A stretch of 64,000 nt of DNA from Rhizobium album (GCF_003122325.1 NZ_QFBC01000022.1:1-64000); one strand, 5' to 3'. Counted from the stretch's first letter, positions 8,171 through 17,763 are shown. Notes: a model not told the origin generated them from the letters alone. A program made the numbers and translations.

Positions 8171-9418
8171 TCAATGAGCAGCAACCGGATTGCCCCCGGC
8201 ACCTGCTGTGCCGCGCACCCGCCCGACGAAGGCGACCAGCGCGACGAACAGGAAAAACGAAGCCGCAGCATAAGGCATGCCGGCAAAAACGACGGGTGAA
8301 GACGGCGCGCTGAAAAAGCCAAACAGCTGGGTGAAGATCACCGGGCCGATGACCGTGGTGATGCTGTTGATGCTGGTCATGGCGCCCTGCAGTTCGCCTT
8401 GCGCCGAGGGTGGCACCTTGGCCGACGCGATGCTGCGCAGGACCGGATCGGCCACGCCTTCCAACGTGGTCAGCACGATCACCGCATAGACCATCCATCC
8501 CTGCCAGGCGATCGCGTAGCCCGCCAGCGCCAGACAGCTGAACGACAGGCCGATGACCGCAACGCGCCAGTCGCCGAACCGCGTCACGAGGCGCGGCAAT
8601 ATAAAGACCATCACCAGGGCGCCGCATATGCCGAAGACGCCGAGCGACAGGCCGATCTGCCCCTCGCTCCAGCCGTAACGATAGGCGGAGACGAACGGCC
8701 AGACGGACGGATAGACCGCATGCGCCAGCCAGTAGAGAAAGGCGACGAAGCCGATCCAGCCGATGCCGGGATAGTTGCGCATCTGCTGCAGCGCGCCGAG
8801 CGGATTGGCCCGCAACAGTTCGAACGGCCGCCGGTTGGCGGGCGCAAGCGTTTCCGGCAGCAGGAAATAGGCGACGGCAAAATTGGCGAAGGCGATCAGC
8901 GCCGCGCCATAAAACGGCACGCGAGGCCCGAATTCGCCGAGAACGCCGCCGAGCACCGGCCCGAGCACGAAACCCGAGCCGAAGGCGATGCCGATCAGCC
9001 CGAAATTCTTCGAGCGGTTTTCATCGGTGCTGACATCGGCGATGAAGGCGGAACAGGTGGCAAAACTGGCGCCGCTGATGCCGGCCAGCACCCGCCCGAC
9101 AAACAGCATCCAGTAGCTGACGGCCAACGCACAGATGAGATTGTCGACGGCAAAGGTCAGCACCGAGGCAAGCAGCACCGGCCGCCGGCCAAAACGGTCG
9201 CTGAGATTGCCGATCAGCGGCGCAAACAGGAACTGCATGCCGGCATAGACGAGCAGCAACCAGCCGCCATCCACCGCCGCCTCGCTGACCGTGCCGCCGG
9301 TCAGTTCCTCCAGATAGGCCGGCAACACGGGGATGATGATGGCGATGCCGATAACGTCGAGAAACAGGATGACGAAGACGAGAAACAGCCCCCGGCGGGC
9401 CAAGGCTGGATCGATCAT
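8171..9418 (-). CDS. MFS exporter of the TCR/Tet family
   Basis: This is a 415-residue, 12-segment major facilitator. It has the drug:H+ antiporter motif A between segments 2 and 3 (GNLSDRFGRRPVLLAS) and the Tet-type opening FLDVIGIAIIIPVLP. The TCR family exports tetracycline-like drugs by proton antiport. Chromosomal homologues in rhizobia often lack a proven drug substrate, so a resistance role is only possible. A strong GGAGGAGA precedes the ATG at 9418. No tetR gene is next to it; the neighbour upstream is a LysR gene on the same strand. The dyad AACAT-CTCA-ATGTT in its upstream region could be an operator. Confidence 0.88.
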   Translation of the reverse strand: MIDPALARRGLFLVFVILFLDVIGIAIIIPVLPAYLEELTGGTVSEAAVDGGWLLLVYAGMQFLFAPLIGNLSDRFGRRPVLLASVLTFAVDNLICALAVSYWMLFVGRVLAGISGASFATCSAFIADVSTDENRSKNFGLIGIAFGSGFVLGPVLGGVLGEFGPRVPFYGAALIAFANFAVAYFLLPETLAPANRRPFELLRANPLGALQQMRNYPGIGWIGFVAFLYWLAHAVYPSVWPFVSAYRYGWSEGQIGLSLGVFGICGALVMVFILPRLVTRFGDWRVAVIGLSFSCLALAGYAIAWQGWMVYAVIVLTTLEGVADPVLRSIASAKVPPSAQGELQGAMTSINSITTVIGPVIFTQLFGFFSAPSSPVVFAGMPYAAASFFLFVALVAFVGRVRGTAGAGGNPVAAH

Positions 9419-9563
9419 GGCTTCTCCTCCCAGTCCGCTGCACGCAAAAAATCAACCGGCGAAGCTGAATACAGCAGAAAGCAAACGGAAACAATACGTG
9501 AACATCTCAATGTTTTTGATCCGTGAATTGTGAAACTTTGATGGATCGCGGAACATTCAGGGA

Positions 9564-10481
9564 TCAAACAACCGCATTGGCTGCCCGACGCTGTTCCGCC
9601 CGCAGGAAATCGATGAAGGCCCGCAAGGGCGGCGGCACATGGCGATGGCTGGAATAATAGAGGAACGGCCCGGAAAACGGCGGCAGCCAGTCTTCCAGCA
9701 AAGGCACCAGTGAGCCGTTTTCGAGGGCGGGACGCAGGAAGTCCTCGAAGGTCGTGACGATGCCGAGGCCGGCGACGGCCGCGCCGACCTGCAGCGCCAT
9801 CGTGTTGCAGATAAAACGCGCCGTCGGCTGCAGCGTGATCACTTCGCCATCCCGTTCATATTCCCATTGCGGCATGGCACCGCTGCTGAAACGATGGACG
9901 ACGCAGCGATGATCGAGAAGATCGCGCGGGTGCTCCGGCCGACCATGCGCCTCGATATAGGCCGGCGACGCCGCCGTGACGAACCGCTGCCGGCGCGGGC
10001 CGATCGGTACGGCGATCATGTCGCGCTCCAATCGCTCGTCATATCGCACGCCCGCATCGAAACCCTTGGCCAGCACATCGATAAAACTGTCGTCGGCGAT
10101 CACCTCCAGCAGGATGCCGGGATGCAGCCTGAGGAAGCGGTTGACCGTATCGGACAGGAAGGTCATGGCGGCAATGGTCGGCACGTTCAGCCGCAGCCGC
10201 CCGGTCGGGCGATCGGCGACGTCGCTGATCGCATCCAGCGCGCCCTGGATATCGGTCATCGCAGGGCTCAGGCGCTCCAGCAGGCGTTCGCCGGCCTCCG
10301 TCGCCGTCACGCTGCGTGTCGTGCGGTTGAGCAGGCGTACGCCAAGCCGTTCTTCCAGCCGTCGCAGCGCTTCGCTGAGCGAAGACGGAGAAACGCCGCG
10401 CTTTCGCGCCGCTGCGCGAAAGCTGCGTTCGCCGGCAACAGCCACGAAAGCATCGAGATCGGCAAGCGGCAGGTCGGTCAT
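9564..10481 (-). CDS. LysR-family transcriptional regulator
   Basis: This 305-residue protein has an N-terminal winged helix-turn-helix (LADLDAFVAVAGERSFRAAARKRGVSPSSLSEALRRLEERLG) and a C-terminal effector-binding domain of the CrgA/PecT-like subgroup. It is divergent from an aldo-keto reductase gene, the usual arrangement in which a LysR protein controls its neighbour. The effector is unknown. The ATG at 10481 directly follows a 20-base palindrome with no Shine-Dalgarno; a TTG at 10496 in frame is the alternative and would put the palindrome inside the coding region. Either way the regulator probably binds across its own start. Confidence 0.9.
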   Translation of the reverse strand: MTDLPLADLDAFVAVAGERSFRAAARKRGVSPSSLSEALRRLEERLGVRLLNRTTRSVTATEAGERLLERLSPAMTDIQGALDAISDVADRPTGRLRLNVPTIAAMTFLSDTVNRFLRLHPGILLEVIADDSFIDVLAKGFDAGVRYDERLERDMIAVPIGPRRQRFVTAASPAYIEAHGRPEHPRDLLDHRCVVHRFSSGAMPQWEYERDGEVITLQPTARFICNTMALQVGAAVAGLGIVTTFEDFLRPALENGSLVPLLEDWLPPFSGPFLYYSSHRHVPPPLRAFIDFLRAEQRRAANAVV

Positions 10482-10500
10482 TGTTCGAAATTCCAAACAA
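10481..10500. promoter_or_regulatory. Candidate LysR operator palindrome
   Basis: Half-sites TTGTTCGAAA and TTGTTTGGAA (the reverse complement of the right half) match at 8 of 10 positions. They contain the T-N11-A pattern typical of LysR boxes. The site touches the start codon of the LysR gene and lies about 100 bases before the divergent reductase gene. Confidence 0.5.
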
Positions 10501-10596
10501 GCTGTATTGAAAGAAACGGATTATCGCACAGCATCTCGCGGCGTAAAACCCCTGCCGGAGCCGCTGCTTCCGAAGCGGCACAACAGGAGTAAGACG

Positions 10597-11589
10597 ATGA
10601 AGATGCTTCCCCTTGGAAAGACCGGCACGCAGGTTTCGGCACTCGGTCTTGGCTGCATGGGCATGTCCGGCATGTACGGCCCTTCGGATCGCGCCGAAAG
10701 CATCGCGACGATCCACGCCGCGCTCGATGCCGGCGTCAACCTGCTCGACACCGGCGATTTCTACGGCATGGGCCACAACGAGATGCTGATCGGCGAAGCG
10801 CTGAAAGGCCGGCGGCGCGAGGAAACGCTGATCAGCGTCAAGTTCGGCGCGCTGCGCGATCCCTCCGCCGCCTGGATCGGCTTCGACGGCCGGCCGGCCG
10901 CCGTCAAGACCTTCCTCTCCTATACGCTGCAGCGCCTGGGCGTCGACTACATCGATATCTACCGCCCGGCGCGGCTCGATCCGAACGTGCCGATCGAGGA
11001 CACGGTCGGCGCCATCGCCGACATGGTCAAGGCCGGTTATGTCCGCCATATCGGCCTGTCCGAAGTCGGCGCCGATACCATCCGCCGCGCCGCCGCCGTG
11101 CATCCGATCTCAGACCTGCAGATCGAATATTCGCTGATCTCGCGGGGCCTGGAAGATCGCATCCTGCCCGCCTGCCGCGAACTCGGCATCTCGATCACCG
11201 CCTACGGCGTCCTGTCACGTGGCCTGATCAGCGGCCACTGGCAGAAGGGTGCCGTCCAGCAGGGCGATTTCCGCGCCGTCAGCCCGCGTTTTCAGGAGGG
11301 CAACGTCGAGAAGAACCTCGCGCTCGTTGACGCGCTGCGCGCCATTGCCGAGGCAAGAGGCGTCAGCGTCGCCCAGATCGCCATCGCCTGGGTGGCGGCC
11401 CAGGGCGACGACATCATCCCGCTGGTCGGCGCCCGTCGCCGCGACCGGCTGGACGAGGCGCTGGGCGCACTCGACGTGCATCTGACGGCAGAAGATCTGG
11501 CGAGGATCGAAGCGGCCGTGCCGAAGGATGCCGCTGCCGGCGGCCGCTATGCGCAAGCGCAAATGGCACATCTCGACAGCGAGAAGTGA
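10597..11589 (+). CDS. Aldo/keto reductase-family protein with altered catalytic tetrad
   Basis: This 330-residue TIM-barrel protein belongs to the NADPH-dependent aldo-keto reductase superfamily. The opening MLPLGKTGTQVSALGLGCMGM and the NADP-binding end IIPLVGARRRDRLDEAL are typical. Three of the four catalytic residues are visible: Asp51 and Tyr56 in LLDTGDFYG, and Lys82 in SVKFGALR. The fourth, normally His in a YYQHRVDP context, is Ala125 in YRPARLDP, so activity or substrate may differ. GGAGT precedes the ATG by six bases. Control by the divergent LysR gene is likely from context. The physiological substrate is unknown. Confidence 0.9.
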   Translation: MKMLPLGKTGTQVSALGLGCMGMSGMYGPSDRAESIATIHAALDAGVNLLDTGDFYGMGHNEMLIGEALKGRRREETLISVKFGALRDPSAAWIGFDGRPAAVKTFLSYTLQRLGVDYIDIYRPARLDPNVPIEDTVGAIADMVKAGYVRHIGLSEVGADTIRRAAAVHPISDLQIEYSLISRGLEDRILPACRELGISITAYGVLSRGLISGHWQKGAVQQGDFRAVSPRFQEGNVEKNLALVDALRAIAEARGVSVAQIAIAWVAAQGDDIIPLVGARRRDRLDEALGALDVHLTAEDLARIEAAVPKDAAAGGRYAQAQMAHLDSEK

Positions 11590-11635
11590 GGAGCGTTCGG
11601 CACCTGCACTCGCCACCATGCCGGTTGCGGCTGCC

Positions 11636-11765
11636 CTCATCCGCCTGCCGGCACCTTCTCCCCGCAAGCGGGGAGAAGGGAATATGCCGCACCCTTCTGC
11701 CACACTCGACGCTTTGTGAGGCAAGTCCCCTCTCCCGGCCTGCGGGAGTGGGTTAGGGTGACGGC
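11636..11765. repeat. RIME-like palindromic intergenic repeat
   Basis: This stretch begins CCCTCATCCGCCTGCCGGCA. It contains a perfect 12-base-arm palindrome CCTTCTCCCCGC-AA-GCGGGGAGAAGG (11654-11679) and a second, weaker dyad CTCCCG/CGGGAG (11732-11748). Elements with this text and two palindromes are dispersed in rhizobial genomes as RIME elements. It lies between convergent genes and could also act as a transcription stop. Only one copy is in this window. Confidence 0.65.
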
Positions 11766-11807
11766 CAGCTGCGACCGGTATGGCAGCGAGGGCCACAAAA
11801 ACTCGCC

Positions 11808-12710
11808 TCAGACATCCCCCGCGAACGTATTGCAGGACTTCATGTCGCCGCTCTGGAAACCGCGCTTGAACCATTTGACCCGTTGGGCGGAGGTGCCGTG
11901 GTTAAAACTGTCGGGCACGACGTAACCCTGGCTGCGCTTCTGCAGCGTATCGTCGCCGATCTGCTGGGCGGCATTCAGCGCCTCTTCCAGATCGCCCGCT
12001 TCGAGAATGCCCTTCTGCTGGGTGAACTTGCCCCAGACGCCGGCAAAACAATCGGCCTGCAGCTCGACGCGCACCGACATCTTGTTGGCCTCGACCTCCG
12101 ACATCGTCTGGCGCATCTGGTTGAACTTCGGCAGCACGCCGATCAGGTTCTGCACGTGATGGCCGACTTCGTGGGCGATGACGTAAGCCTCGGCAAAATC
12201 GCCGGATGCGCCGAACTGGCGGTCGAGCTGCTGGAAGAAGTCGGTGTCGAGATAGACCTTGCGGTCACCGGGGCAATAGAAGGGTCCCGTTGCCGCCGAT
12301 GCAAAGCCGCAGGCGGAATTGGTCTGGCCGCTGAAAAGCACAAGTTTCGGCTGCTCGTAGCTCTCGCCGCTCGCCTTGAAGATGCCGGTCCAGGTGTCTT
12401 CCGTCTCGGCGAGCACGGTGCGGACGAAGGCGGTCATCTCGTCGTTCTGCGGCGTGGAACGCTGCTGGGTGTTTTCCGTCTGGAAGTTGCTGCCGCCGCC
12501 GTCGTCTAGCAGTGTCATCGGATTGATGCCGAGGAACCAGCAGACGACGAGGATGAGCGCGATCGATCCGATGCCGAGCCCGCCGCCCGAACGGCCGCCG
12601 ATGGGAATGCGCATGCCGCCGCGTCCGAACGGGTTGCCACCCGGAGAGCCGGGAGCCGACGTGCGCCGGTCCTCGATATTGTCCGACTGGCGGCGGCCTT
12701 TCCATTCCAT
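11808..12710 (-). CDS. ypfJ: Membrane-anchored neutral zinc metallopeptidase (YpfJ family)
   Basis: This 300-residue protein has a polar N-terminus and one membrane segment at about 47-64 (GIGSIALILVVCWFLGINP). The periplasmic domain carries the zinc motif HEVGHH (180-185) and a downstream glutamate in VRVELQADCFAGVWG. This is the YpfJ/KPN_02809 family of predicted zinc peptidases, whose substrate is unknown. The ATG at 12710 has GGGAG nearby. It stands alone between a RIME-like repeat and a PAP2-type gene on the same strand, 69 bases away, with which it may be co-transcribed. Confidence 0.9.
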   Translation of the reverse strand: MEWKGRRQSDNIEDRRTSAPGSPGGNPFGRGGMRIPIGGRSGGGLGIGSIALILVVCWFLGINPMTLLDDGGGSNFQTENTQQRSTPQNDEMTAFVRTVLAETEDTWTGIFKASGESYEQPKLVLFSGQTNSACGFASAATGPFYCPGDRKVYLDTDFFQQLDRQFGASGDFAEAYVIAHEVGHHVQNLIGVLPKFNQMRQTMSEVEANKMSVRVELQADCFAGVWGKFTQQKGILEAGDLEEALNAAQQIGDDTLQKRSQGYVVPDSFNHGTSAQRVKWFKRGFQSGDMKSCNTFAGDV

Positions 12711-12779
12711 GGTCCTAAACTCCCGTTATTGTCTCCCGGATGTTAAGCAAAGAACGAGCGAAACTTCAAATGCGTTCCT

Positions 12780-13724
12780 TCAGCTCTTGTTTAATAAAGC
12801 CATTCCTGCGGTGGAGGTGGAAACAGGTTCCCGCACACGCAGATTGCACAAGAAGCAAACGCTGGAGATCGTCACCGACGCGATCCCGATGCCGGCGATG
12901 ACGTCCACCAGATAGTGACTGGCATGGGAAACCGCCGAAACCGCCATCATCGTGTTGAGGACGAGGAACGGATAACGAAGGAGGCGGATATCCCACATCG
13001 CCCAGGCGCAGAGGAGCGCGACGGCGGCATGAACCGAAGGAAAGGTCACGATCCCCATCATCCGCGCAAAGGAAAAGACGAAATCCGGATCGCTGCGGAC
13101 AGCATGGAACTGCTCGAGAAAAGCAAACCCGAAATAGACATTGATATGGTCAAGCGATTGCGGCGCAACCCCATAAACGCTGTAGGCGCCGAGCGCCGGA
13201 TACCAGACGGAAATCAGGCTCGACACAAAGCATATCAGACCATAGCCCAGCACCATCGCGTAGCAGCGGGTGTAACGGCCGAAGGCGGCCAGCAGAACAG
13301 GGATACCAAGCAGTTGCAGCGCAAAGCTCTGGTAGGCCTGGGCAAGGCCTTCCGCCAGAAGGGGAAACGCATCGACGAAACGGATGAAGCCGCGCCAGTC
13401 GAAGCCGAGCGCCGCATCCATGCGCACCAGCCGCTCGTCCGCTAGCGGAAAGTTCGCGCCCATCGCGAGATAGGTGCACAGGCCGACGGGCACGGTCAAC
13501 AGCAGGCCGCACAGGATGCATTCGAGCGCCACGCGCATCGGCTCCATGCGGCGAAACGCGCTATAGGCGATCGCCGCGCCGAAAACGGGAACGAGAATCG
13601 CGCAGAACTTGAGGATCGAGGCATAATCCACGGCAATTCCCACGGCGCGCGCCAGAGTAAAAACGAGGCCATAGGCAAGCAGGGTCATGGAGAAGAGCAA
13701 CAGGCGTGGCTGTACGGATGTCAT
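12780..13724 (-). CDS. PAP2-like integral membrane phosphatase/transferase
   Basis: This 314-residue protein has about six to eight membrane segments. Two stretches fit the PAP2/inositolphosphotransferase superfamily: FPSVHAAVALL, the PSxxH part of motif 2, and SHYLVDVIAG, the SRxxxxxHxxxD-like motif 3 with the conserved His and Asp. Such enzymes dephosphorylate lipid phosphates or transfer phosphoalcohol heads in the periplasm. A lipid or polyprenyl substrate is inferred and its identity is unknown. GAGGT precedes the ATG at 13724. An in-frame extension to 13964 has no similarity and is not used. The gene is divergent from carB across a 347-base gap. Confidence 0.8.
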   Translation of the reverse strand: MTSVQPRLLLFSMTLLAYGLVFTLARAVGIAVDYASILKFCAILVPVFGAAIAYSAFRRMEPMRVALECILCGLLLTVPVGLCTYLAMGANFPLADERLVRMDAALGFDWRGFIRFVDAFPLLAEGLAQAYQSFALQLLGIPVLLAAFGRYTRCYAMVLGYGLICFVSSLISVWYPALGAYSVYGVAPQSLDHINVYFGFAFLEQFHAVRSDPDFVFSFARMMGIVTFPSVHAAVALLCAWAMWDIRLLRYPFLVLNTMMAVSAVSHASHYLVDVIAGIGIASVTISSVCFLCNLRVREPVSTSTAGMALLNKS

Positions 13725-14071
13725 GCGCACCTCAACGGATCCATCGTGATCCTTGCGCCATAAGACAGGCCAACCGGTAAAAAAACGGCAAAACCGCCCG
13801 CTCTCTTCCGGAAAATGCGCAGGAACCGGCGACATCTCGCCAAGAAACGTCACGGCAGGCCACCGGGCGGGAAAAATCGCGATCTCGGCCGCCGCTGACC
13901 GTGATCTCCAATCCCGCCTCTTGTTGAGGAAACTGCATTTATGGGGTTCCGTTCTCCCCGACATTTGCCTATAAGCCGCTTCTAGCCTTTAAAGATGTTA
14001 AACGCGCGACCCGGCCGGTGATCCCAACACCGAGGCCGGTTTTTCGCGCACGCGAATGAATGGATGACACG
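13725..14071. promoter_or_regulatory. Divergent region and leader of carB
   Basis: This region holds the promoters of the PAP2-like gene and of carB. An open frame at 13753-13974 on the plus strand has no similarity and no ribosome site. The last 60 bases carry the hairpin plus T-tract described separately. I cannot place the carB promoter firmly. Confidence 0.5.
14011..14045 (+). terminator. Terminator-like hairpin in the carB leader (candidate attenuator)
   Basis: The stem CGGTG-ATCCCAA-CACCG is extended by an outer CGGC/GCCGG pairing and followed by TTTTT at 14040-14044. It stands 27 bases before the carB start codon. No plus-strand gene lies upstream that would need termination, because the neighbour is divergent. 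It therefore most likely acts on carB's own leader, as an attenuator or a processed leader RNA. No leader peptide was recognised. Confidence 0.55.
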
Positions 14072-17000
14072 ATGCCGAAGCGCCAAGATATCAAATCGAT
14101 CCTTATCATCGGCGCCGGGCCGATCGTTATCGGCCAGGCATGCGAGTTCGACTATTCCGGCACCCAGGCGTGCAAGGCGCTGAAGGAGGAAGGCTATCGC
14201 GTCATCCTCGTCAACTCCAACCCGGCGACGATCATGACCGATCCGGGACTGGCCGACGCCACCTATGTCGAGCCGATCACCCCGGAAGTCGTCGCCAAGA
14301 TCATCGCCAAGGAGCGGCCGGACGCGCTGCTGCCGACCATGGGCGGCCAGACGGCGCTGAACACCGCCCTGTCGCTGAAGCGCATGGGCGTGCTGGAGCG
14401 TTACAATGTCGAGATGATCGGCGCCAAGCCGGCCGCCATCGACATGGCCGAAGACCGCGCCCTGTTCCGCGAGGCCATGGCCCGCATCGGGCTGGAAACG
14501 CCGCGCTCGATGCTGGCGAACGCCACCGATATCAAGGACGCCGACCGCAAGACCCACGAAGCGGAACGCGCCAAGCTGAAGGCGCAGCTTTCCGGCGCCG
14601 AGCTGGACAAGGCGCTGGACGCGCTCGAAAACCAGTGGAACCTCGGCGAGACCGACCGCAAGCAGCGCTACATGAGCCATGCCATGGCGGTCGGCGCGCA
14701 GGCGCTCGACGTGATCGGCCTGCCGGCGATCATTCGCCCGTCCTTCACGCTCGGCGGCACCGGCGGCGGCATCGCCTACAACCGCTCGGAATTCTTCGAG
14801 ATCGTCAACAGCGGCCTCGACGCCTCGCCGACCACGGAAGTGCTGATCGAAGAATCGGTGCTCGGCTGGAAGGAATATGAAATGGAGGTCGTCCGCGACA
14901 AGGCGGACAATTGCATCATCATCTGCTCGATCGAAAACATCGATCCGATGGGCGTCCATACCGGCGATTCGATCACCGTCGCGCCGGCCCTGACGCTGAC
15001 GGACAAGGAATACCAGATCATGCGCAACGCCTCGATCGCGGTGCTGCGCGAGATCGGCGTCGAGACCGGCGGCTCGAACGTGCAGTTCGCCGTCAACCCG
15101 GCGAACGGCCGTCTCGTCGTCATCGAGATGAACCCGCGCGTCTCGCGCTCTTCGGCGCTGGCGTCCAAGGCCACCGGCTTCCCGATCGCCAAGGTCGCCG
15201 CCAAGCTCGCCATCGGCTACACGCTCGACGAGCTGGAAAACGACATCACCGGCGGCGCCACGCCCGCCTCCTTCGAGCCGTCCATCGATTACGTCGTCAC
15301 CAAGATCCCGCGCTTCGCCTTCGAAAAGTTCCCGGGCGCCTCGCCGGTCCTGACCACGGCGATGAAGTCGGTCGGCGAAGTCATGGCGATCGGCCGCACC
15401 TTCGCGGAATCGCTGCAGAAGGCGCTGCGCGGCCTCGAAACCGGCCTCACCGGCCTCGATGAAATCGAGATCCCCGGCCTGGAGCAAGGCAGCGACAACC
15501 GCAACGCCATCCGCGCCGCCATCGGCACCCCGACGCCGGACCGCCTGCGCATGGTCGCCCAGGCGCTGCGCATGGGCATGAGCGAAGCCGAAGTCCACGA
15601 GGGCTGCAAGATCGACCCGTGGTTCATCGCCCAATTCAAAGCGATCGTCGACATGGAAGCGCGCATCCGCGAGCACGGCCTGCCGCAGGATGCCGACAAC
15701 CTGCGCATGCTGAAGGCCATGGGTTTTTCCGACGCCCGCCTCGCCAGTCTGACGGCCAAGCGCCCGAAGGAAGTCGCCGAACTGCGCAATCGGCTGAACG
15801 TCCGCCCGGTCTTCAAGCGCATCGACACCTGCGCCGCCGAATTCGCCTCGCCGACCGCCTATATGTATTCGACCTACGAGACGCCGTTCGTCGGCGCCGC
15901 CCGTTCGGAAGCTGAGGTTTCCGACCGCAAGAAGGTCGTCATCCTCGGCGGCGGCCCGAACCGCATCGGCCAGGGCATCGAATTCGATTATTGCTGCTGC
16001 CATGCCGCCTTCGCGCTGAAGGATGCCGGCTATGAAGCGATTATGATCAACTGCAACCCGGAAACCGTCTCGACCGACTACGACACCTCCGACCGCCTCT
16101 ATTTCGAACCGCTGACGGCCGAAGACGTGATCGAGATCATGCGTGCCGAACAGGAGAAGGGCGAACTGGTCGGCGTCATCGTGCAGTTCGGCGGCCAGAC
16201 GCCGCTGAAGCTGGCCGAAGCGCTGGAAAAGAACGGCATCCCGATCCTCGGCACCGCGCCCGACGCCATCGACCTCGCCGAAGACCGCGACCGCTTCCAG
16301 AAACTGCTGATGAAGCTCGACCTCGCCCAGCCGAACAACGGCATCGCCTATTCGGTGGAGCAGGCCCGCCTCGTCGCCGGCGAAATCGGCTTCCCGCTGG
16401 TGGTGCGCCCGTCCTACGTGCTCGGCGGCCGGGCGATGCAGATCATCCATTCGGAAAGCCAGCTGCAGAGCTACCTGCTCGACACCGTTCCGGGCCTCGT
16501 GCCGGAAGATATCAAGCAGCGCTACCCGAACGACAAGACCGGCCAGATCAACACCTTGCTCGGCAAGAACCCGCTGCTGTTCGACAGCTACCTGAGCAAC
16601 GCCATCGAGGTGGACGTCGACGCGCTGTGCGACGGCAAGGACGTTTTCGTCTCGGGCATCATGGAGCACATTGAAGAAGCCGGCATCCATTCCGGCGACT
16701 CGGCCTGCTCGCTGCCGGTGCGGTCGCTCTCCAAGGAGATCGTCGACGAACTGGAACGCCAGACGACGGCGCTTGCCAAGGCGCTCAACGTCGGCGGCCT
16801 GATGAACGTGCAGTACGCCATCAAGGACGGCGTCATCTACGTGCTGGAAGTCAATCCGCGCGCCTCGCGCACCGTGCCTTTCGTCGCCAAGACCATCGGC
16901 GCGCCGATCGCCAAGATCGCCGCCCGCGTCATGGCCGGCGAAACGCTCGACCAGGCGATTTCCGCCTACGGCGAAAAGCCCGATCCGCGGGCGCTGAAAC

Positions 17001-17557
17001 ACATCGCCGTCAAGGAAGCCGTCTTCCCCTTCGCCCGCTTCCCGGGCGTCGATATCCTGCTCGGGCCGGAAATGCGCTCGACCGGCGAAGTCATCGGCCT
17101 CGACACCGATTTTGCCCTGGCATTCGCCAAGTCGCAGCTCGGTGCCGGCGTCGAACTGCCGCGTGAAGGTACGGTGTTTGTCTCGGTGCGCGACGAGGAC
17201 AAGGAACGGGTACTGCCGGCAATCCGCCTGCTTACCGAAATCGGCTTCAAGGTTCTGGCGACCGGCGGCACGGCGCGCTTCCTTGCCGAACAGGGCATTG
17301 CCGCCACCAAGGTCAACAAGGTGCTGGAAGGCCGGCCGCACATCGAGGACGCCATCCGCAACCGCCAGGTCCAGCTGGTGATCAACACCACGGACGGCAC
17401 CAAGGCGATTTCCGACTCCAAGTCGTTGCGCCGCGCCACGCTGATGCAGAAGGTGCCGTATTACACGACGATGGCCGGCGCCGAGGCTGCCGCCCAGGCG
17501 ATCAAGGCCCTGAAGGCCGGCAACCTGGAAGTTCGCCCGCTGCAGAGCTACTTCTGA
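14072..17557 (+). CDS. carB: Carbamoyl-phosphate synthase large subunit
   Basis: CarB makes carbamoyl phosphate from bicarbonate, ATP and the ammonia delivered by CarA. The 1161-residue protein has two homologous ATP-grasp halves and a C-terminal MGS-like regulatory domain. The first half opens [22 protein letters not shown]. The second opens [22 protein letters not shown] near residue 625. The regulatory domain is at about 1020-1150 ([16 protein letters not shown]). The length is slightly above the E. coli protein. The family N-terminus MPKRQDIKS favours 14072 over the ATG at 14060. A hairpin leader precedes it and a strong terminator follows. Reading frames antisense to it are shadows. Confidence 0.97.
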   Translation: MPKRQDIKSILIIGAGPIVIGQACEFDYSGTQACKALKEEGYRVILVNSNPATIMTDPGLADATYVEPITPEVVAKIIAKERPDALLPTMGGQTALNTALSLKRMGVLERYNVEMIGAKPAAIDMAEDRALFREAMARIGLETPRSMLANATDIKDADRKTHEAERAKLKAQLSGAELDKALDALENQWNLGETDRKQRYMSHAMAVGAQALDVIGLPAIIRPSFTLGGTGGGIAYNRSEFFEIVNSGLDASPTTEVLIEESVLGWKEYEMEVVRDKADNCIIICSIENIDPMGVHTGDSITVAPALTLTDKEYQIMRNASIAVLREIGVETGGSNVQFAVNPANGRLVVIEMNPRVSRSSALASKATGFPIAKVAAKLAIGYTLDELENDITGGATPASFEPSIDYVVTKIPRFAFEKFPGASPVLTTAMKSVGEVMAIGRTFAESLQKALRGLETGLTGLDEIEIPGLEQGSDNRNAIRAAIGTPTPDRLRMVAQALRMGMSEAEVHEGCKIDPWFIAQFKAIVDMEARIREHGLPQDADNLRMLKAMGFSDARLASLTAKRPKEVAELRNRLNVRPVFKRIDTCAAEFASPTAYMYSTYETPFVGAARSEAEVSDRKKVVILGGGPNRIGQGIEFDYCCCHAAFALKDAGYEAIMINCNPETVSTDYDTSDRLYFEPLTAEDVIEIMRAEQEKGELVGVIVQFGGQTPLKLAEALEKNGIPILGTAPDAIDLAEDRDRFQKLLMKLDLAQPNNGIAYSVEQARLVAGEIGFPLVVRPSYVLGGRAMQIIHSESQLQSYLLDTVPGLVPEDIKQRYPNDKTGQINTLLGKNPLLFDSYLSNAIEVDVDALCDGKDVFVSGIMEHIEEAGIHSGDSACSLPVRSLSKEIVDELERQTTALAKALNVGGLMNVQYAIKDGVIYVLEVNPRASRTVPFVAKTIGAPIAKIAARVMAGETLDQAISAYGEKPDPRALKHIAVKEAVFPFARFPGVDILLGPEMRSTGEVIGLDTDFALAFAKSQLGAGVELPREGTVFVSVRDEDKERVLPAIRLLTEIGFKVLATGGTARFLAEQGIAATKVNKVLEGRPHIEDAIRNRQVQLVINTTDGTKAISDSKSLRRATLMQKVPYYTTMAGAEAAAQAIKALKAGNLEVRPLQSYF

Positions 17558-17582
17558 GCCGGCACGACACCACCATCATGCC

Positions 17583-17612
17583 AGCGGCGCCCACGGGCGC
17601 CGCTTCTTTTTT
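17583..17612 (+). terminator. Rho-independent terminator of carB
   Basis: Ten-base arms AGCGGCGCCC/GGGCGCCGCT surround an AC loop and are followed by TCTTTTTT. It begins 26 bases after the carB stop. The convergent small ORF ends five bases away, so the hairpin may be shared. Confidence 0.9.
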
Positions 17613-17616
17613 GCGC

Positions 17617-17709
17617 TCATGCTTCGTCCAGCAGGCTGGCGACGAAAAGCGCGCCCAGGGTGGCGACAAGCATGAAATCGAACAGTCCGAAATACTGTAT
17701 GATACTCAT
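17617..17709 (-). CDS. Small predicted membrane peptide (30 aa) downstream of udgX
   Basis: This short frame encodes 30 residues: MSIIQYFGLFDF, then MLVATLGALFVASLLDEA. The central 15-18 residues form one hydrophobic segment, followed by a short acidic tail. A near-perfect ribosome site, AGGAGGAG, ends eight bases before the ATG, which is unusual for a chance frame. It begins 54 bases after the udgX stop on the same strand and ends at the carB terminator, so it is the last gene of the LexA-box operon. I do not recognise a family. A role like that of small SOS-induced membrane peptides is conceivable but is inference only. Confidence 0.6.
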   Translation of the reverse strand: MSIIQYFGLFDFMLVATLGALFVASLLDEA

Positions 17710-17763
17710 GACCTACTCCTCCTCAGGTCAAAACCGGGAAGTGCGCCAAGAGTTCCGGAAAAT

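Noticed and set aside
8171-9418. Acquired tetracycline resistance gene
   Set aside because: The protein is of the Tet/TCR transporter family, but codon use matches the chromosome, there is no tetR and no mobile-element context, so clinical-type resistance is not supported.
13982-17341. A 1119-codon open frame antisense to carB
   Set aside because: It mirrors carB codon by codon (a GC-rich shadow frame), has no family content, and carB itself is certain.
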